Source: JAXDLH01 sp034666705
Lineage (GTDB): Bacteria; Chloroflexota; UBA6077; SHYK01
Reading direction: 5' to 3'
NCBI GenBank assembly: GCA_034666705.1
Contig: JAXDLH010000456.1
Location: forward strand, 1 to 7,833
DNA: 7,833 bases
This document shows positions 6,190 through 7,833 of the stretch, in pieces (the first letter of the stretch is position 1; the number at the start of each line of letters is the position of its first letter). The notes under the pieces are model-generated. The model was not told where the DNA came from. It was given only the letters and a program-made list of their open reading frames with translations, and ran no database searches. A program made the position numbers and the translations under genes.

Positions 6190-7329
6190 ATGCCGCACGA
6201 CGTGTTTGTCAGCTATTCGTCCGAGGACAAGCCTACCGCCGATGCCGTATGCGCGACGCTCGAGGGCCGCGGGGTGCGCTGCTGGATTGCGCCGCGCGAC
6301 GTGCTGCCGGGCATGGATTGGGGCGCCGCGATCATCGATGCCATCGCCGCCAGCCGCGCCATGGTGCTCGTCTACTCCGCAAGCGCGAATGACTCGCAGC
6401 AGATCAAGCGTGAGGTCGAACGGGCGGTCAACCGGGGCATCGCGGTTATCCCGTTCCGGATTCAAGACGTGCCCATGTCGAAGACGCTCGAATACTTCAT
6501 CAGCACTCCGCACTGGCTGGATGCGCTGACCCTGCCGCTGCAGCAGCACATCGACCGCCTCGCGGAGACGACGCGCATGATCCTCGAGCAGGAAGGCGTG
6601 GCGCTTGCCACCCCGCCGACGCCGTCGAGAGCTGCACCGGTGCAGCCGATCGCCCCGCCGGTCACGTCCTCGAAAGAGATCGCGCGCGGCATCGGCCGCT
6701 GGATGACGGGTGGATCGACGGCGCCCACGCTCGCCCAGGTCTTCGTGCCGCAGTCCGACATGGTCGCCAACGTTGGGCTCATCGCCGCGACGGCGATCGG
6801 CGTCGCCATTCTGGCGCAGATTCACCTGGGGCCGATCTGGCTGCAACCGCTCGCAATCCTGCTGGCCGGCGCGGTGTTGGGGAGCAAGAACGCTGCCCTC
6901 GCCGCCCTCGCCTACATCGTGCTCGGCATCGTCGGCCTGCCGGTGTTCGGCGGGGGCCTCAGCGCGTGGAGCGAACCCGAGTTTCGCGCGCCGTATGCCC
7001 AGCTCGCGTTGGGCTACCTGGTTGGGCTCATCGCGGGCGCCTTTGCTGTCGGCTGGCTCGCCGAGCGCCGCGCGTGGGATCGCCGCTACCCGACGGCGGC
7101 CCTGCTGGGGTTGATTGGCGTGCTCGCGTTGTATCTCCCGGGGCTCATCTGGGTCGAGATCGTGGCGCTCTTTATGCGACGAACCGAGGCGGCAACCGAT
7201 CTGCTGCCGTCGCTCCCAATGCTCGTGATCACGGTGATCGTCATGGCGATTGGCCTGCCCCGGGCATGGGTATGGGTGCAGTCAAGGCAAAACCCGCGGC
7301 CCGAGCCAGAACCGGAGCCCGCGGTCTAA
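6190..7329 (+). CDS. TIR domain fused to a BioY-like membrane domain
   Basis: This protein has 379 residues. The N-terminal TIR domain (about 3-115) has the VFVSYSSED first strand, the CWIAPRDVLPGMDW BB-loop region, SRAMVLVYS and a helix SQQIKREVERA in which E75 is the likely NAD-hydrolysing glutamate. A conserved tail to ~135 (STPHWLDAL) and a Pro/Ala-rich linker (~140-160) follow. Residues ~193-363 contain five to six hydrophobic helices whose order and motifs match BioY, the biotin S component of ECF transporters: AQIHLGPIWLQPLAILLAG, GIVGLPVFGGG, GYLVGLIAGAFAVGWLAE and a last helix after LLPSLP. The BioY signatures GPTGGY and PGDxxK are not kept, and no ECF ATPase or T-component gene is nearby, so biotin transport is unlikely. 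A charged PEPEPEP tail ends the protein. Probable role: a membrane-anchored TIR effector or sensor (NADase or signal producer) working with the cyclase protein; this is inferred from family and context. Confidence 0.9.
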   Translation: MPHDVFVSYSSEDKPTADAVCATLEGRGVRCWIAPRDVLPGMDWGAAIIDAIAASRAMVLVYSASANDSQQIKREVERAVNRGIAVIPFRIQDVPMSKTLEYFISTPHWLDALTLPLQQHIDRLAETTRMILEQEGVALATPPTPSRAAPVQPIAPPVTSSKEIARGIGRWMTGGSTAPTLAQVFVPQSDMVANVGLIAATAIGVAILAQIHLGPIWLQPLAILLAGAVLGSKNAALAALAYIVLGIVGLPVFGGGLSAWSEPEFRAPYAQLALGYLVGLIAGAFAVGWLAERRAWDRRYPTAALLGLIGVLALYLPGLIWVEIVALFMRRTEAATDLLPSLPMLVITVIVMAIGLPRAWVWVQSRQNPRPEPEPEPAV

Positions 7330-7353
7330 TCGGCAGCTGGCGGTCCGCAATCT

Positions 7354-7371
7354 TTGACGCTGGATTGACGC
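7354..7371 (+). promoter_or_regulatory. Exact 7-4-7 direct repeat TTGACGC, possible OmpR/PhoB-family site
   Basis: TTGACGC occurs at 7354-7360 and again at 7365-7371, giving two identical 7-bp units separated by 4 bp, one helical turn apart. This is the layout of Pho boxes and related OmpR/PhoB-family half-sites, though the bases differ from the Pho box. The second copy also resembles a -35 hexamer (TTGACG), but the nearest AT-rich -10 candidate (CGATAT, 7391-7396) is 20 nt away, further than usual. A target for one of the KdpE-like regulators encoded on either side is possible. Confidence 0.35.
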
Positions 7372-7414
7372 CCCGCCACCCGCACCGAAACGATATGCAG
7401 CCAGAATCCAGTAA

Positions 7415-7430
7415 CGGGCGCATTGGCCCG
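7415..7430 (+). repeat. Small hairpin before the ribosome binding site of the 56-residue gene
   Basis: CGGGC (7415-7419) and GCCCG (7426-7430) can pair in the leader RNA around a 6-nt loop, ending 6 nt before the ribosome binding site. It is short and could be chance in GC-rich DNA. If real it would flank rather than hide the ribosome binding site. Confidence 0.2.
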
Positions 7431-7436
7431 ATTGCT

Positions 7437-7442
7437 GGAGGT
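7437..7442 (+). promoter_or_regulatory. Strong ribosome binding site (GGAGGT)
   Basis: GGAGGT is a near-perfect Shine-Dalgarno sequence with a 6-nt gap to the ATG at 7449. It decides the start of the small gene and argues against the much longer in-frame opening that runs back through the TIR-membrane gene. Confidence 0.85.
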
Positions 7443-7448
7443 AGATGG

Positions 7449-7619
7449 ATGCCTGGCAAAAAGCACCTGAAAGGTGTCGGCGCTAAAGAGCAAAGGATGT
7501 ACGAGCACATCAAGGAGTCTGCAGAGGAGTCCGGCCGCTACGGCAAGCGGGCCGAGGAGGTCGCGGCCCGCACCGTGATGAAGCACCACAAAGAGGAGCA
7601 CCACGCCAAGGGAAAGTAG
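7449..7619 (+). CDS. Small basic protein, 56 residues, function unknown
   Basis: The protein is short, very hydrophilic and rich in Lys, Glu and His, with no membrane segment. Its centre reads RMYEHIKESAEESG, then KRAEEVAARTVMKHH, a helix-turn-helix-like pair of amphipathic helices. This resembles a widespread family of small bacterial proteins carrying an EHIKES...AEEIAARTVNK pattern. These are usually annotated hypothetical or, without good evidence, as plasmid stabilization proteins. The ribosome binding site and spacing are excellent, so the gene is real despite its size. It lies 119 nt after the TIR-membrane gene and may have its own promoter near 7354-7396. A role with the cyclase/TIR pair is not shown; it may be an independent stress or nucleic-acid-associated protein. 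Confidence 0.85.
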   Translation: MPGKKHLKGVGAKEQRMYEHIKESAEESGRYGKRAEEVAARTVMKHHKEEHHAKGK

Positions 7620-7643
7620 GGACTACCGCCCGGTTATCGCAAT

Positions 7644-7663
7644 CCTTTCCACGCGTGAAAAGG
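7644..7663. terminator. Near-perfect dyad between convergent genes, possible bidirectional terminator
   Basis: The 20-bp segment is symmetric except for one mismatched pair (7649/7658): CCTTT on the left pairs with AAAGG on the right, around a CACGCGTG core. It lies between the stop of the small plus-strand gene and the stop of the minus-strand regulator, where a shared terminator is expected. Neither strand has a T-run after the stem, so termination would be atypical, and a protein-binding dyad is the alternative. Confidence 0.4.
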
Positions 7664-7675
7664 GCAAACCTCGAC

Positions 7676-7833
7676 TCACGATCCCGGCGGTCGGAGGCGG
7701 TAGCCGACCGCAGGCTCGGTCTGGATGAGGTGGGGACCGAGTTTCTTGCGCAAAGAGGTGACTACCGGCCGCAAATACTGGGTTTCCTCCGTGTATTCGG
7801 GCCCCCAGATATGCTGCAGCAGCGCGCGGTGTG
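7676..7833 (-). CDS. Second KdpE-like response regulator, C-terminal part only
   Basis: The last 51 residues of a winged-helix response regulator are present, ending at TGA 7678-7676; the rest lies beyond the right edge of the window. The visible part reads LLQHIWGPEYTEETQYL, then VVTSLRKKLG and the wing motif TEPAVGYRL, which aligns with the C-terminus of the KdpE-like regulator at the left end of the window. It is a paralogue rather than a recent copy, since the sequences differ throughout: it has LRPVVTSLRKKLG where the other has LHVYVARLRKKIEQDP, so the region before the wing is shorter. It is convergent with the small gene. No receiver domain can be assessed, and the partner kinase, if any, is outside the window. 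Confidence 0.9.
   Translation of the reverse strand, partial: HRALLQHIWGPEYTEETQYLRPVVTSLRKKLGPHLIQTEPAVGYRLRPPGS

Noticed and set aside
6769..7278. Functional biotin transporter BioY
   Set aside because: It is fused to TIR, lacks the PGDxxK and GPTGGY signatures, and no EcfA/EcfT or biotin gene is in the window.
4145..7329. Direct assignment as a Pycsar system
   Set aside because: Pycsar effectors carry a cyclic-nucleotide-binding domain and PycC is a compact cyclase. Here the effector has a BioY-like membrane domain and the cyclase has large TPR-S and SLOG-like parts. Analogy is possible, identity is not supported.
6966..7448. In-frame extension of the small gene back through the TIR-membrane gene
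   Set aside because: It runs out of frame through the BioY-like helices, and the GGAGGT site at 7437-7442 fixes the start at 7449.
1..7833. CRISPR array, tRNA or rRNA genes, insertion sequence or attachment sites
   Set aside because: No regularly spaced repeats, no transposase or integrase motifs, no terminal inverted repeats and no tRNA-like clover leaf were seen when reading through the window.

Overview
The window is high-GC bacterial DNA (roughly two-thirds G+C by eye) with tightly packed genes. The KdpD/KdpE-type two-component genes, GTG starts, a probably leaderless gene and a conflict-type TIR protein would fit a Chloroflexota (Thermomicrobia-like) or actinobacterial chromosome. No rRNA, tRNA or other marker gene is present, so the taxonomy is inference only.

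Left half (55-3990, all minus strand, read right to left): a compact four-gene phosphotransfer operon. It runs PAS-domain histidine kinase, receiver-only response regulator, membrane KdpD-like histidine kinase without the usual N-terminal KdpD/Usp part, and KdpE/OmpR-type DNA-binding regulator. The junctions are a 19-nt gap, a zero-gap TAG|ATG and a 4-bp GTGA overlap, so the genes are almost certainly cotranscribed and partly translationally coupled. The output is probably transcriptional, through the last gene. No kdpFABC structural gene is visible. Bases 1-54 hold no gene and no convincing terminator.

Middle (3991-4144): a divergent intergenic region with a GC-rich hairpin, an 11-bp palindrome and a good -10 box (TATCAT) placed 6 nt before a GTG codon. 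This suggests a leaderless mRNA for the rightward operon.

Right half (4145-7329, plus strand): the most interesting part. Gene one is a large cytosolic protein with a TPR-S/TRAFs-binding-like helical region, a SLOG-like Rossmannoid domain and a C-terminal class III nucleotidyl cyclase domain with altered base-recognition positions. Gene two follows after 23 nt with a strong ribosome binding site. It encodes a TIR domain joined by a Pro-rich linker to a multi-spanning membrane domain that resembles BioY, the biotin-specific S component of ECF transporters, but lacks BioY signature residues. A nucleotide-signalling protein next to a TIR-membrane protein looks like a sensor/second-messenger plus effector pair, possibly antiviral. 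It resembles Pycsar-type logic but has no cyclic-nucleotide-binding domain and a different membrane module.

Right end (7330-7833): a 119-nt spacer with an exact 7-4-7 direct repeat of the kind bound by OmpR/PhoB-family regulators, then a 56-residue basic protein with an excellent ribosome binding site. A dyad symmetry follows between convergent genes, and then the C-terminal 51 residues of a second KdpE-like regulator on the minus strand, cut by the window edge.
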